Assembly (NCBI GenBank): GCA_014529385.2
Contig: CM043956.1
Span: 88,533,221-88,593,220, forward strand
DNA length: 60,000 nucleotides
Origin: Adiantum capillus-veneris
Taxonomy: Eukaryota; Streptophyta; Polypodiopsida; Polypodiales; Pteridaceae
Direction of reading: 5' to 3'
Positions 22,061-34,563 of the stretch are shown one piece after another (the first letter of the stretch is position 1; every line of letters begins with the position of its first letter). A model generated the notes under the pieces. That model was not told the DNA's origin, did not search any database, and worked only from the letters and a program-made list of their open reading frames with translations. A program made the translations under genes and the position numbers.

Positions 22061-24690
22061 CACCATTTAATCAATCACCCAAAAATTAGTCTATTTAGTA
22101 GTTTAATTAGTCAAAACTTTGCACATTGACCAAATACACTATCTGAATCAATCCAGCTTGCACATGAATTCAAGTCAAATTTTTAGTATGTAAATTGCAC
22201 ATTAAGCACACATTAATCAGCTTACACACAAAAATCCTAACGATAGTAATTTAGTGCAATTTGAAGAATCAAAACCATATACATAACAATTTAGTAACCA
22301 CAAACATCAGATTGCTTTACATTAATTGATTGGCACCAAACTAGCCATACATTTGCACCCAAATGTGTGCACTTTGTCTAAACATAGGCACACATCCATC
22401 CACATAAGATTATCCCAATTTTGATGTACTTAATCTTCAATTAAAAGATGCACATAAGCCAGCAAATGAGTGGGTTAATGCACTCCTAATTGCATCAAGA
22501 ATTGTGTTGATTCTGAACACTTATTGACACATACACACATGTGTGTGCACTTTGCAACCGTTTCACCATAATTCACCTCTACAGGCAGCCAATCACCAAA
22601 GACTTGTATGTAGCAGCAAATAGATGGAAATTAAATACATATGGTCAATGAGCAACATCCAATGCTTCATCTATCTATGCATGGCATTAAAATCACATAG
22701 AATTAGTGAGTAATTAGAGAGGAGAATTAGTGAAAATCCCTTAATTATACACTCTAGGACACATGAAATATTTGTAGTTTTCTTTCAAAAGAGTGGTGTC
22801 CAAGCCTCTAATATACACATGTTTAGCACACAAATTGTTTGTAAATTAGTCATAAATTTTTGATCAATTAGTGAAAATAAGGGGGGGTTTAGCACCTAGC
22901 CTACTCCTTAACACTCAATCTTGTCAACAATTCTCCTCTATCTTAGGTTATCATCCCTAGCAATGGTGCCAAATGTTGTCTCCCTTGTAGCATAGCTCCA
23001 ACAAATCAACAAAATTATAAATCTGTGGATGGTAGCAGCCTGGTTATGGCATGGAATTGTCACACGTTGGTGAGTGTCTGAGAGTAATGAGCATAAAACA
23101 ATGAAAAAATCATGAGAGCTTGTCTAGAATAGGAAGAAGAGAGAACTAATGAAAGGGAGTAATGTCACACACACACTAAAACTTATGCTAATCACGCATT
23201 GAACTTTATTGCGTTCTCTACTAATTCTTATAAGAGCATACTAAACATGAGCTTACCCAAGCTCACGGGATTACATTTGGAGAAGTGTATGCACAAATCC
23301 TAATCTATACACTAATATAATCATCCACAAAACACCATAACTAAACACACAATAGGATGTCAAGCAATTACAGTAATACACAACTTGAAAAAAAGCAAAG
23401 AGAGAAGCATTATGACTCATCTTCATTGCATGCTTAACTGGTTTGTGAAGATAGTACATGCAACTCCAAGTCTCCATCTCCATAGCCTCCTCCTCCTTCT
23501 TTTCTACCCTAGGTTTTCTCACAAAATGATCTTTCTGCTTTCACATGACCTCACATTCACTTATATTTCTACGATTTTGAAAATAAATGTCCAACCACCC
23601 AAGGAACATAAAGTAAAATAATAGATACAATTTGAAACTCATAGAGAGACCATGATTCTATACAAAGTAAATGGAAAACTATGCTCATGGAGAAGAGGTA
23701 AATGACTGTTGGTTTTGTACATGGATGCTGCCAATATTTTCCCTTCCTAAGCTTTGTCATACCTGACAAACCCACGTCATGATAGAAATGTGAAGAAGGA
23801 TGTTCCTTCGAAAGAAAAAATTTGATGAGGTAGCAAGCTCACTCATATGGCAATAAATTATAAGGGAAAAGCAAAGCACATCTGTTAATGAGTACGTAGA
23901 AATAATGATGAAATGCTACAATTCCATTAAGGGCAATTAAATTGTACTTTGTTAAAATTAACTAATCAAGAGTTTTGGGTTTATGGATGAGTCTCTCAAT
24001 TAGTTAGCTATGACTAAGGGTTAAAGCAATTACTCTAGTACTAACGAAGCTACAAAAATTATCTAAATACAAGATTCCTTGATTGTGTTTGTTAGCATGG
24101 ACTAGCGAACTCACTCTCATAATGCTTAAGAAAAGCTTGATTTTTTCACTTAAAGCTCAATAAAAGTCTTTTCATTTGCTTTGCTTGAATTGGTTGTCAC
24201 TTTTTGTTTGTTTCTTTCACATTGATTCAAAGTCATTTGAAGTGTGTGCTTATTTTGTATGCCCAGGGATGTTTGCTTCTCAAAGAAAAAAACCCACACT
24301 AAGAACCTATAAGGTTCTAGTACCACAGGCCATACATGTGAGTGTAGTACCAAAATCAAGCTAGGATTTTTATTCCAACCTAAGCTTTTACACTTGTGGA
24401 ACTTTTGTTTTCTACTTCCATTTCTTTTTTATTCTCATTAGTACTCTTTGTTGTTTAAGTGAGTAATTATCTCTATGCCTAAACACTCCTAAGCTCTCAA
24501 AAACTCAAATAATTTTACCAACTTGTCTAGTAGCCAAGTAAATGAATTAACCTAAAGTCACGGCCTCCTAACCTCAAGGATCATCGATAAGACTAAACTC
24601 TAGGTCAATTAGCTAAAGAAAATATAGATTTATATATGTATAAAAGCAAATAACAAAACATAACTAAATGCAGTCAATCAAACCATTCTT
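22061..24690. other. No gene; AT-rich intergenic or decayed element DNA
   Basis: Only short chance frames. One primer-binding-site-like motif at 22954-22971 (minus strand) hints at a very old LTR element. Nothing else could be assigned. Confidence 0.45.
22954..22971 (-). other. Degenerate tRNA-Asp-type primer-binding site
   Basis: TCCCTAGCAATGGTGCCA differs from the reverse complement of TGGCGCCGTTGCCGGGGA at four positions, all transitions. The next bases on the right (TGTTG) could be the end of a minus-strand LTR. Confidence 0.5.
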
Positions 24691-25150
24691 TAGGGAAACT
24701 TTGGACTCTCAAAGGAACCTTGTATGGAGGTTCGGCTTTGACTCTCTTGTCCAAATTGGGCAACCCGGTGAAGTACATAAATGCTTTGTGAAAACCCTAT
24801 CAGCCAACATATAATTGGAAAGATCTTATAGAGTTGGTTCTAAATTCCCAAACTCCAAAAAATTTGGTATTGGTATATATAAGTTATGGCCTCTTCATTG
24901 AAGCTAAAATATGGGAGAGATTCCATTTATAAGACGGAGTTGTCTCATCAAATAATGGAATATTCTAGAATATAAGAAATCTGATGGCATGTTATATATC
25001 CATGGATAGACCTTGATGAGAACATTCTAACAAAAGGTCTGACAAGTTTTGATTTCATTTGAAAAACTTTTACCGTGTGTCCATTTTGGACAAAAGGGAG
25101 AAAGTTAAGAGTCCTTATAGGGCCCATTTGAGATTCCAAAATTTTCCTAA
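24691..25150. mobile_element. Diverged relative of the long foldback element
   Basis: Left part TAGGGAAACTTTGGACTCTC..AAGG and right part GGCATGTTATATATCCATGGATAGA..CTTGATGAGAACATTCTAAC..GGGCCCATTTGAGATTCCAAAATTTTCCTAA match the arms and inner dyad (GGAGTTGTC.CATCA) of 11202-11646 in order, with many substitutions. It shows that the foldback is a dispersed family. Confidence 0.65.
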
Positions 25151-26250
25151 TGGAAAAACACAATCTGCAAATATAAATGTTCATAAACATGATTGATAGG
25201 AATTATTATATTGGATGTATGTGATGTGTCTCCTAGATTAGTGTGGAAGAAAAACTATGCTACAAAATCATAAACAAAGCACTACCACCTACAAAGGTGT
25301 GTCACAATAGAAATGAAATTGCTATTACCTAAATGCAAAAAAAAAAACTCTTATACTAAGGTTTCATACTTGGATATCGAGAGGGAAAAAACCAAAGGGA
25401 GAAAAGTGCCTCTAGTATACGTGCATGTGTCTAGTGCACCATGGTCAATTTACGCAAGTCAAGAATCTTGTGCACCAAGGAGAGATAAGAGAAATCTCTC
25501 CAAACAATGAAACCTATCATCTCCTAGATGTTTGTTTAATAGTCATTGATTGTCTAGCACCTACCTCCACGTGGATGGTAGAATCTATAGCATAGCTAAT
25601 GAGTTTAGGGATGACATCAACCTATGACTGTGTGTTGGCAGATACACCACGAGCAAATGCTAGCATAGTGGAAAAAAAAACAACTCTATGTCGGCCAAGG
25701 ATGGAGCTTAATCTGTAGGCGCATGGAAACAAGAAGATGGATGTCAAGCACCTTCTCGACCTTCTAAGAAAATCTCTACTTGAGGAAATCAAATCTAAAT
25801 GCTCTATGGCACTAGTGAATGCAACTCAACCTATGATGATCATGCTATCAAAAACTAGACCAAACGCATTTGAAATGTCACAAAACTCATAGGACACACT
25901 CTCCTCATCAAGAGATCAGCCTATGGACCATGAATTGGTATCCTACCTCAAACCACCTCGTGTAACAATCACGTATAAGAACAGGCAGCAAAATGCAAGT
26001 CACCACTTCTCGATTTGTGAGATTTAATCCGTAGCTCTACTTGCCGCCGTGAGTCCACACATAAAAAGAAATTAGCAAATGGACACACCGTTTGCAAGAA
26101 AACTGACACGGAAACTCGTAGGAGCTCACTTTGCGATGACATTGGAATCGTGCAAACTTGGCGTTCAATTGAAGCCCTAGCTGTTGCTAATGCATTGGTG
26201 GTGTCGCTTTCGCAATGGAAGTTTTGTGGAGCACAAATGGAAGATAATAA
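25151..26250. other. No recognisable gene
   Basis: No coding frame of interest or clear repeat was seen. Confidence 0.45.
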
Positions 26251-26251
26251 A

Positions 26252-26316
<65 letters not shown>

Positions 26317-26373
26317 CTATATATCTTTCTATCTATCTATCTATCTCTATCTCTCGCTCGCTCGCTCTCTCGG
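26251..26373. repeat. Compound (CT)n(ATCT)n microsatellite
   Basis: CT tract, then ATCT tetranucleotides, then CTCG repeats. Confidence 0.95.
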
Positions 26374-26837
26374 AAACATCGCACAATAAACTTTGGATTT
26401 GATTAGTTCAAAGTTAGCTTAGGGTTCCTCCTTATAGGTTTGTTCCCACAAAGAATATTGGCCGCTCAAATATTACAAAAATGTCATTCTACTTCAAAAA
26501 CAATTATACAAAACATTGGGAAACCTTTCGTATGTTTGGCCTTCAACACTCCCCCCTTCCGCATTCATGTTGTCTGTGACATGGTGGGTCTTGATCTTAT
26601 GCTTCTGGTAAAAGTTATCTTTGTGTCAATGGAATACTTGGGGCTTTAGCTGTTTCAAGTACGACGCGTACCATATATTGTCCAAGGTGACTTTGGGGCT
26701 AAATAATTTTCTATCATATGTAAAGAAGCGGGTATAGAAAACTTCCTCAAAAGCCTGCATGTGGTAGCTGGGTAAGAACGAGGAATCCCAAAATCCGAGC
26801 CAATAAAAGCAAGCAACCCATAAACCGAGCAAAACTA

Positions 26838-27120
26838 ACAAGTTTTTTTGATATCCTTGTGCAATATACTAGTTGTAATACAAAATTACACAAACCATAA
26901 ACTTTTTTTTGGTATCCTTGTAATTTTTTTTTTTTTGATATCCTTGTGCAATATATTAGTTGTAATACAAAATTACGCAAACCATAAACGTTTTTTTTAT
27001 ATCCTTATAATACAAAATTACGCAAACCATAAACTTTTTTTTAATATCCTTACAATACAAAATTACGCAAACCGCAAACTTTTTTTGATCTACGCAAACC
27101 ATAAACTTTGCAAAACTTAC
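26838..27120. repeat. AT-rich tandem repeat
   Basis: A phrase of the type AATACAAAATTACGCAAACCATAAACTTTTTTT.ATATCCTT is repeated about five times with unit lengths of roughly 40-90 bases. Confidence 0.85.
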
Positions 27121-27163
27121 AATGCCTTTTTATATCCTTGTGAAATATATTAGTTGTATATAT

Positions 27164-27314
27164 TGTGGTGTGTGGTTGTGTAGGTAGAGTCCGGCCACCT
27201 AGTGTGGTCAGACATGTTATGGTTGTAACTACTTGATGGTAATATAAGGAGGTGCCCGATGAGAGAGAGTCACACTTGGTTTGGTCGTGTAGGCAGAGTC
27301 GACCACACACCACA
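27164..27314. mobile_element. 151-bp element with 13-bp inverted ends (MITE or tiny solo LTR)
   Basis: Ends TGTGGTGTGTGGT and ACCACACACCACA, flanked on both sides by ATAT. TG..CA ends would fit a very short solo LTR; the inverted ends would also fit a MITE. Inner sequence repeats GTGTAGG.AGAGTC near both ends. Confidence 0.55.
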
Positions 27315-29171
27315 ATATCTTGGATTTTTTTTGGTAAGAGATACTCCCTACTTAGTTTCTTAACCTATAAAAATAATTTTAAATTGTTCTATCTCTAACA
27401 CATGCCAAAAACCTTCCATCAACATTGAAATTAACCAAAAAGGTGTATTGCATCTACAAATCAAAATGGAGAGTGCAACCAAAAAAAAAGCTACACTAGA
27501 ATATTTGGGGCAAAAGTTAATAGCCATAAGCACATATCCCCAAAAAAACTACTTCTATTAAACCATAGCAAGGTCCACAAGCCTTTAAGGCTGCATCAGC
27601 ACCCACGAACCTCCAAGAGCTTGGACTAACTCCAATTTCATTAAATCCGCCTGATGCATGAACTCATGATCATGAGGACAAGGCCAAGTACTTGCAGAAA
27701 TATGAAGTAAATGTGCTTACATGGCATATACACAAGGCGCTTGCTTTCCCAATTTTGAAAATCCTCGCAAGTACATCTAAGAAAATCTGACATTGTCACA
27801 GGATATGTCACTCCCTTTGCACTTGACCCCACAGTATTAACATAGAATACATGTGTTTCATTGCAAACCACAATGACCTCTTGCACCAAATTTTGTGCCA
27901 TGGCTCTACCCACTTCAATCTTGCCATGAAACTCCTTTGTTAATCGTGATCTCCATTTCATAATCTTTCCATCTCTAAACTTGGGACAGATACTGCTAGC
28001 AACTCTTTGGTTCAATGGAATTGTTTCATGCATTCTTGATGCTGATTAACTCCTGCTTGTAAAACAAAACCATTGGCTTGCAGTTGCATTACCTCTTGAG
28101 GTTGCAAAATTGTGCCCTCTACGACCACCCAAACACCGGGACCCGAACATGGTGGCCCTTCGACTATGCTGTGAACCTTCTAGGTGTCCATGTTATTAGA
28201 GTTACAAAACCAAATGAACCCTTCCACATGGCCTCCCAATTGTGAACCAGATGGAGGATATTTCCTGCAACCCCAAAAACAAGGAGTTGGAACCCCTATT
28301 TTGGCATCCATTGAACAGGTGTTAATGAACCGACATCGATCTCCATCTTTTGACACCACACCAAAGCAAGTCATCTTTCGCTCAGGTTCTGTTCTCCTTA
28401 TTGCCCAAACTGACTTTGCTACATTTACTTCGGGATATGGGACATCCTTTGAAGATTTCTTTTTATGCTAAAGCCCACCAATTGAAGTTGTCATTGTAAC
28501 ATACTCTGGCATGTGGCTATCCTCCTCTAAGACAATATTTGCATCAGCAAAAATTGGCCTCTTTTTTCTAATACTCTTTTCTTGGAGTATATTTCTATTC
28601 ATTTCAGGACTATTGACACCCATTTCATGCATTGAAGAATGTGTGAGGTCAACTAGTTTCTTTCCAGCTTGCTGCGGAAGTAGATGAAGGTCGGTTCATG
28701 AAGCGATCTGCCAAATCTTTAATGCCGGGACCGGTGGAGCTACCAACACCTTTCAAATAGGCAATATATTTCACACTTTGAAGCACAGCTAAAGCCATAT
28801 CTGCACATGCTGCTGCATACAAATTTATGTGATCCTTGTAACCAATGATGCGCGTATACTAGCATGTTTTGACTCAGACAAGTTTGTGTTAGGGACAAAG
28901 ATACCTACAGCATGTTGTAATACAAATCTTTCCCCCCAATGAGGCACTCGTACATCCCACCAAGCCAACCATGTCTCCAATGAAGAAATCTCCCCTTCAA
29001 TGTCCATTCTAGTTTTCCAAAATCTTCTAAGCTCTCCCTTACAATGCTCAGCCGCATTCGCTATAGGTGCAGTTCTCCACTTGCGACACAAAATATTGTG
29101 CTCCTCTTGAAATGATGTACGGATGCACTTGATAGCATGTCGAACCATACTTTGCTCCCAATGAAACAAAT

Positions 29172-29287
29172 TGTCAGGCCAAGGGCCAGGACGGACATGC
29201 GGTCAAGGGGCGCTATCTTTAGAGGCTAGGAGTCTATAAATAGCATGGCTGGGTGGTGATGAGCATGTCAGTTCCCTTGCCCTTTCA
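29172..29287 (+). repeat. 5' LTR of the non-autonomous element (116 bp)
   Basis: Contains a TATA-like TCTATAAATA at 29231-29240. It lacks a 12-base segment present near the start of the 3' copy. Confidence 0.9.
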
Positions 29288-29288
29288 C

Positions 29289-29300
29289 TGGTATCAGAGC
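29289..29300 (+). other. Initiator-Met tRNA primer-binding site
   Basis: TGGTATCAGAGC, the standard plant initiator-Met site, one base after the LTR. Confidence 0.93.
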
Positions 29301-30204
29301 TCAAGGGAGGAGGAGGCATGGAGGAGGGAAAGAAGCATGGCTCTCGTTCCCTCTCGTTCTCACTCTCTCTCTCTCTCCCTTTCCGTTCATGGGAATTCAG
29401 GGGTATGTGCTGCCATGAACTTCCCTTGCAAGTGATGGAGGAGCAATCTGTGAAACTTATGCAAGGTTGCATGCATGCAAAGCTTTACCGCAGGTAAGCG
29501 CCCTTGTACAGAGAACGAGGGAGAGGAACGATGGTGTGCAAGCGCTCTTGGAGCGGGAAGGGTCGAAGGTCGACCACCACGAAACAGCATGGGCTTCGGC
29601 TCGTTGGGATCGCAAGGTCAAGTTCACCAATTCTCAACCCTGCAACGCGGATGATGGCGCAACCTATTAGTCAGGGTGTCGTTCTCTTTCTCGGCGCAAA
29701 TTCCAGCCCGCCATTGCTGTGTAGAGGAATTCTTTTTTTTGTTTTTTTTTGCTTCTCACTTAAGTGGCCGCCCACGGTTTAGGGGGTGGCCAATCTTCAA
29801 AAAACCCTAAGAGGGTATGCACACCCTCTCCACGGCTTCGCCAGATAGCGTATGACGCACCCGAGCAATGAGGGATGTGTGATCATATGTACTCAAGCAC
29901 AACTTGAGATTCAACACCAGGATCCGAAATACTTGGCATGCATGCTCATGCATCATGCACGAGATCGATCGTGAGCACGTCGAGTCACGTGAGTAACAAG
30001 TTATGTGCCAAGGAAGCTCCTCGATTTTGGGAAGCGCTCTACACAACAGTTGACACACATGATATCGACAACCTGGCATGTCGATTTGAGTAATTGATGA
30101 GGTATGCAGTAATTTTTTGATTTAGTTATGTAATCATTTGCACTTTGTTGGGTTTGCGAATGACAATTTATGCAGTGATTACCGGCCAAGGGGTGTATTG
30201 GATT

Positions 30205-31297
30205 TTCAAGCATGGCTTGAAGGTTTTTACAACAAGGCTGTTATTTGAACTAGCCAATTCCAGTTCTCGGCATGGTTTGTCGAGCCATGCCGCATTAAAC
30301 TTTTGACGATTGCAGACAAGCACGACTTGTCTTGACTTTGAAAATGATGAGTATTTGTTGAATGTATGCATCTACTATAGTGTTACTGGCATACATTGTT
30401 GGCATAGGAACAATGCCAATTAGCCTCACGCAGGGCTTGAGTCTATACCGCCTTAAATTGAAGCACAATTCGTCAGCAGTTCAATTTGATGCAAATGCAT
30501 AGCAAATTGGTTGCGAATTGGGCAAGGCCCTTGACAACATGAAGTAGAGTAGTTATTGAGCATGTGCTTGATAACTCTAGTATGCAATGGAATGGATGAT
30601 CACGGCTATCATTCATAGAGCCAAGCAGTATGCGATGCATAATTTGCACATGTTGTATTGATTTTCCACTACATTTACAATTCGACACGTCAATTTTTCA
30701 TGCATGATCAACAAGGTCTACTCTCTTTGCTATGACTCTGTTGCTAATAGCATTTGTTGGCAATGAGGCCAGACATAGTTATATGAAGCATGGCTTCTCC
30801 TGAGTACCTTGATAGAGCACGCTCATCACAGGTTACATTTTGCTTCAAAGGCAAGGCCAAGGGCCAATTTTTCCGTATCTCAAGGAGATAGGCAGCAAGT
30901 TGCTCGGCATGGCCGACTCCTTGTCATTGTTTCTACAAGCCGACATAGGATGCTTGCCACACAGTACTGGTTAATTTCACTTGAAATTGCTCGACAAGGT
31001 CAATTATTTTTGTCATGCTATTGGCAGCCACAACAGTTGGCTATTAGCACTACCCGATTAGGGTGAAGCAAGGCTTCTATTTATGCATCTTGCATAGTGA
31101 CTCACCACGTTTGGCATATGCTATGAGCATACAAACTTGGGAAGGCTTTAGCAAGCTGTTTACAGATTATTTCATTTCGCATACGACGGATGTATATGCT
31201 ACAAGAGGGCGTATATCCATGTTTACACTTTGTTTGGCGATGACTATCATTGTGCAAAGCAAAGTGCTTTGGAAATTTTACATGAAGCAAGGCTTCT
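30205..31297. repeat. Series of short perfect palindromes inside the non-autonomous element
   Basis: TTCAAGC-ATG-GCTTGAA (30205-30221); CGGCATGG..CCATGCCG (30268-30292); AGACAAG..CTTGTCT (30314-30332); GAAGC-n3-GCTTC at 30785-30797, 31065-31077 and 31284-31296. Several share the GCATGGC or AGGCTTC core. Role unknown. Confidence 0.75.
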
Positions 31298-32257
31298 CCC
31301 TTGTGCCAAGGTACTGCCCAATGACTTGGAGTCAAGGGCATTGGCACACAAGTTTGGGAAACTAGCAAATTAAGGAATATTCGCTCACACAATCCCTACC
31401 AGTTTGGGTTGCTGTCAACCTACAAAAACACTTATTTCATAGGCAAAGTGCCAAGTCTAAGTCATTTTCATACAATCTCGACCCTGCAAGGCAGGTAGGT
31501 CAAAATGTGGTTGTGTTTTTCTGTTACCTATCTCAATGAGAGAGTCACACTTGAAAAATGTGGAATGCTTATAGGATAAGCTACAAGTCAGGCATCAAAT
31601 GTGTAAAAGCACACAGATTGGGCACACACTCTATAAATTTAAGAAAAATTCCTCAGCCCTGCATGTTCTTCTTCTCTCTCTCCCTCTCTTTAAGGGAAAA
31701 ATGAAAAATCTTCTAAGAAGATTTTGATACGGGTTTTGCTCGTGAGTCAGCCTGAGCCAAGGTGCTCTAACTCTCAGCTAGCAGGTGGCTAAGATGATAC
31801 TCAAATTAGTCTTCATCGGTTCGTCCATTGAACACTAATTTGCATAAGGGCTATGAGCCACACCGGCTAAGAGCCATTGTCAGGCCAAGGGTAAGACCCA
31901 ACTATTGGCATTCTTTGGGGTGATTGTTTTCAAGATTGAACAGATCTACCCGGGAAGTATACATCGACGTTAATGCACAAGCAAGAGTCTCGTCATTACG
32001 GATGTTTAGGGTGTCATTTTTACACTACATGTTTTCACTGCGACACTCAAGCTGAGTTTTTGATAATCTTCAACTCACAGGAGTTGATCTCTATAAGGAA
32101 GTATAGATGCAGCAATCAGTGGTGACAGCATGGCTGTCCACACGAGCTAGGCAGTTCACTTGTGTGGATTTCCTGCTCTCTCTATAGCACTACAGAGTGT
32201 CTATGGACATATTGTTTTGGGGTACGACCCGACGGGTGACTGCTACAGCACCCCGTA

Positions 32258-32330
32258 GGCATTGAGGATCATAGTTGATTTGCATTGAGAATCACAGTTG
32301 ATCTGCATTGAGGATCGCAGTTTGATCTCT
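32258..32330. repeat. Three-unit tandem repeat, about 23 bp
   Basis: GCATTGAGGATCATAGTTGA and two close variants follow one another. Confidence 0.85.
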
Positions 32331-33246
32331 CTCAGTTAGACTTTCAAGGAAAGAATTCCGCAATCTACCACGCGGTAGCGGACAAACTCAACTTTTCAAG
32401 TTGATTCCAATCATTATGTACACGATTAACTATGTTGGTTGTCGTTACTTGCTAGTTGAGCAGTTTATACAAAGGGTCTTACCAAGGGGTTTGACTACGT
32501 AGATTTTAACCAAAGGGGTTGGATTGCGAAGGCAACACCCACGGTTCCCAGTGCAATGCTGTTTGTTTTTCAGGTAGGAGATGTGCTCCTCTCCGTTTGA
32601 ATACTGGTAAATGAACATTACGTTCAAACATCCAGGTATGCATCTATTAATTTGGTGTTATTCCATTTTTTTGTATGCTTTGCTTTTTTTTTTTTTTTCA
32701 AGACGTATAAGTACGCTTGAATGTTACAGAGCCATGCCAAGGGCATGTCGGCACAAAGTATTTTGGGCCAAGTGTCCAATCTACCTTTTTGTCTTATGCT
32801 GTTACGAACCTACTTGTAGGGTTCGATTTGGCACATGTTGTCACATGGGATACAACATGGTCTAGGAACTCAAGGAGTTTGGTTTAGCCAGTGTGGAGCA
32901 TGATAATGAGGGTCCCTCTCACTCGCGTCACAGAGTGTTTGTAGTTACCTCCACACACAAGTACAACTCGTACTTGATGGATGTCACTTTTCCTGGCATC
33001 CTTACTTGAGACATATTCCACATGTGGAGAATATGAGTCTCTGGGACTGACACTGACGCCCAATTCAAAATGATGTGTCGCGACGAAGTCCCTAGGTGTT
33101 GGTCGCATCCGTTCATTAGACCACTTGATGCACACAGTATCATGAACAATTTCAGTGGCCACAAATTGTTGGGTACTAAGTACAGACTTGTTGTGATTAC
33201 AAGTGCTGTGAAACCACCTTAACGGAGGGTCATTTCTACATATAGC

Positions 33247-33424
33247 AAAGTATGCTACGTTCATGAGAATGTCTCATGGTTGGTTCCTAGGTGTGACCGG
33301 GTTGTCACATTCTATTATGGTCCAACTTTTGCTGCAAAGTATGCTACGTTCATGAGAAGGTCTCATGGTTGGTTCCTAGGTGTGACTGTGTTGTCACATT
33401 CTATTAGGGTCCAACTTTGTTGCA
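33247..33424. repeat. Tandem duplication, about 89-bp unit
   Basis: The segment from AAAGTATGCTACGTTCATGA to GTCCAACTTT.TTGC occurs twice head to tail (about 33247-33336 and 33337-33424) with few differences. Confidence 0.9.
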
Positions 33425-33867
33425 AGATTTTCACGTAAGTATCGTGGAAAGTCTCGTCATGGAATTGCGGTTTGGATATGTTTGTGTTAAATGCATCCAC
33501 ACTAGGTGTTATGGGCCCTAGTGTTTAACACAAATTTATTTGGAGCGGCATGCAAATCCATGGACTTTATTCTTTCTGCACCCTTTTGCAGTGCAATCTC
33601 TCTTGCAGATTTAGTATAAGTTTACACCCTGCCATACAAAGTGATGGCTGAGTATGGATGTTAGTGATTGCTTGTTGGAACCTCCAATCTACCCTCAACC
33701 TAGTTGGTTGTCTCCATTCCATATCGAGTATATGGCTGGATACTCAATGGTTGAGTCATAGTTTGTCGTCAGTCGTGGAAGAGTGTCTGTAAGTGGTTGG
33801 GGAAAGTACCTCACTCTTACTGCTGTTATTCATCCCATGTTGGATGGGCATCTTACAAGTATTCTAT

Positions 33868-33940
33868 TTAGTACTAAAGGATATGCTAAGCGCATACGTT
33901 AGTAAACCGTGCTAAAGGATCTGCTAAGAGCATACGTTAT
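33868..33940. repeat. Short tandem duplication
   Basis: GCTAAAGGATCTGCTAAGAG followed by CATACGTTA is present twice, unit about 36 bp. Confidence 0.8.
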
Positions 33941-34422
33941 CACAATGCATTCTGAATAGGTGATTCTCCCCTTATTCTAGAATTTGCTTAGGTTAGGTTT
34001 TCAACTTTGAACACCTGTTGTGGTGGGGTTGGATACCGATAGTTTCATAAGTTAAGGACTTAGTATGTGTGCTGACAGAGTATGTTGGCATGTAACTTTT
34101 GTTAGGGATGAACATGTGGTTCTGTGTGTTCCAAAATGTTCAGAAGTCTGACATGAGGACACTCCCTATTCTATCTTTCAGTAGCTATGAGCTTTTCAAG
34201 ATACTCACATGAGTTATCATGAGTTACCATTTAGATACGGGTGGTTGCAAAGGACAACAATGTTGAAAATCAAGATGTTGCTCTTGGTTTCATTGAACCT
34301 CCTCATTGCACCAGGTATCGGTCATATGGACAATTGGCCCGTGTAGAGGATGCCAATAAGGAAAACATCAGTGTTCTTACGAAGATACTACCACGTGTTT
34401 TTGAGGACTAAAACGCTTCTCG

Positions 34423-34434
34423 AAGGGGGAAGTA
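34423..34434 (+). other. Polypurine tract of the non-autonomous element
   Basis: GAAGGGGGAAGTA lies immediately before the 3' LTR. Confidence 0.8.
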
Positions 34435-34435
34435 A

Positions 34436-34563
34436 TGTCATGCCAAGGGCAGGGCTAAGGGCCAGGATGGACATGCGGTCAAGGGGCGCTATCTTTAGAG
34501 GCTAGGAGTCTATAAATAGCATGGCTGGGTGGTGATGAGCATGTCAGTTCCCTTGCCCTTTCA
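34436..34563 (+). repeat. 3' LTR of the non-autonomous element (128 bp)
   Basis: Matches 29172-29287 with one substitution in the last 105 bases plus a 12-base length difference near its start. Confidence 0.9.

Larger units (their letters stand above)
29172..34563 (+). mobile_element. Young non-autonomous LTR element (LARD/TRIM-like), 5.4 kb
   Basis: Bounded by direct repeats of 116 and 128 bp that begin TGTCA and end CCCTTTCA. A primer-binding site TGGTATCAGAGC follows the 5' copy after one base, and a purine tract (CGAAGGGGGAAGTA) precedes the 3' copy. Flanks CAAAT and CAAAC look like a 5-bp target duplication with one change. Over the last 105 bases the LTRs differ at one position, so insertion is recent. 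No gag, protease, reverse transcriptase or integrase motif was seen on either strand, so movement would need enzymes from another element. Strand is set by the primer-binding site. Confidence 0.85.

Noticed and set aside
29467-29782. Short frames after the primer-binding site as gag of the non-autonomous element
   Set aside because: They are short, overlap in different frames and have no zinc knuckle or capsid pattern.
30809-33264. Frames of 70-126 codons inside the non-autonomous element as pol remnants
   Set aside because: No reverse transcriptase, RNase H or integrase motif could be seen on either strand.
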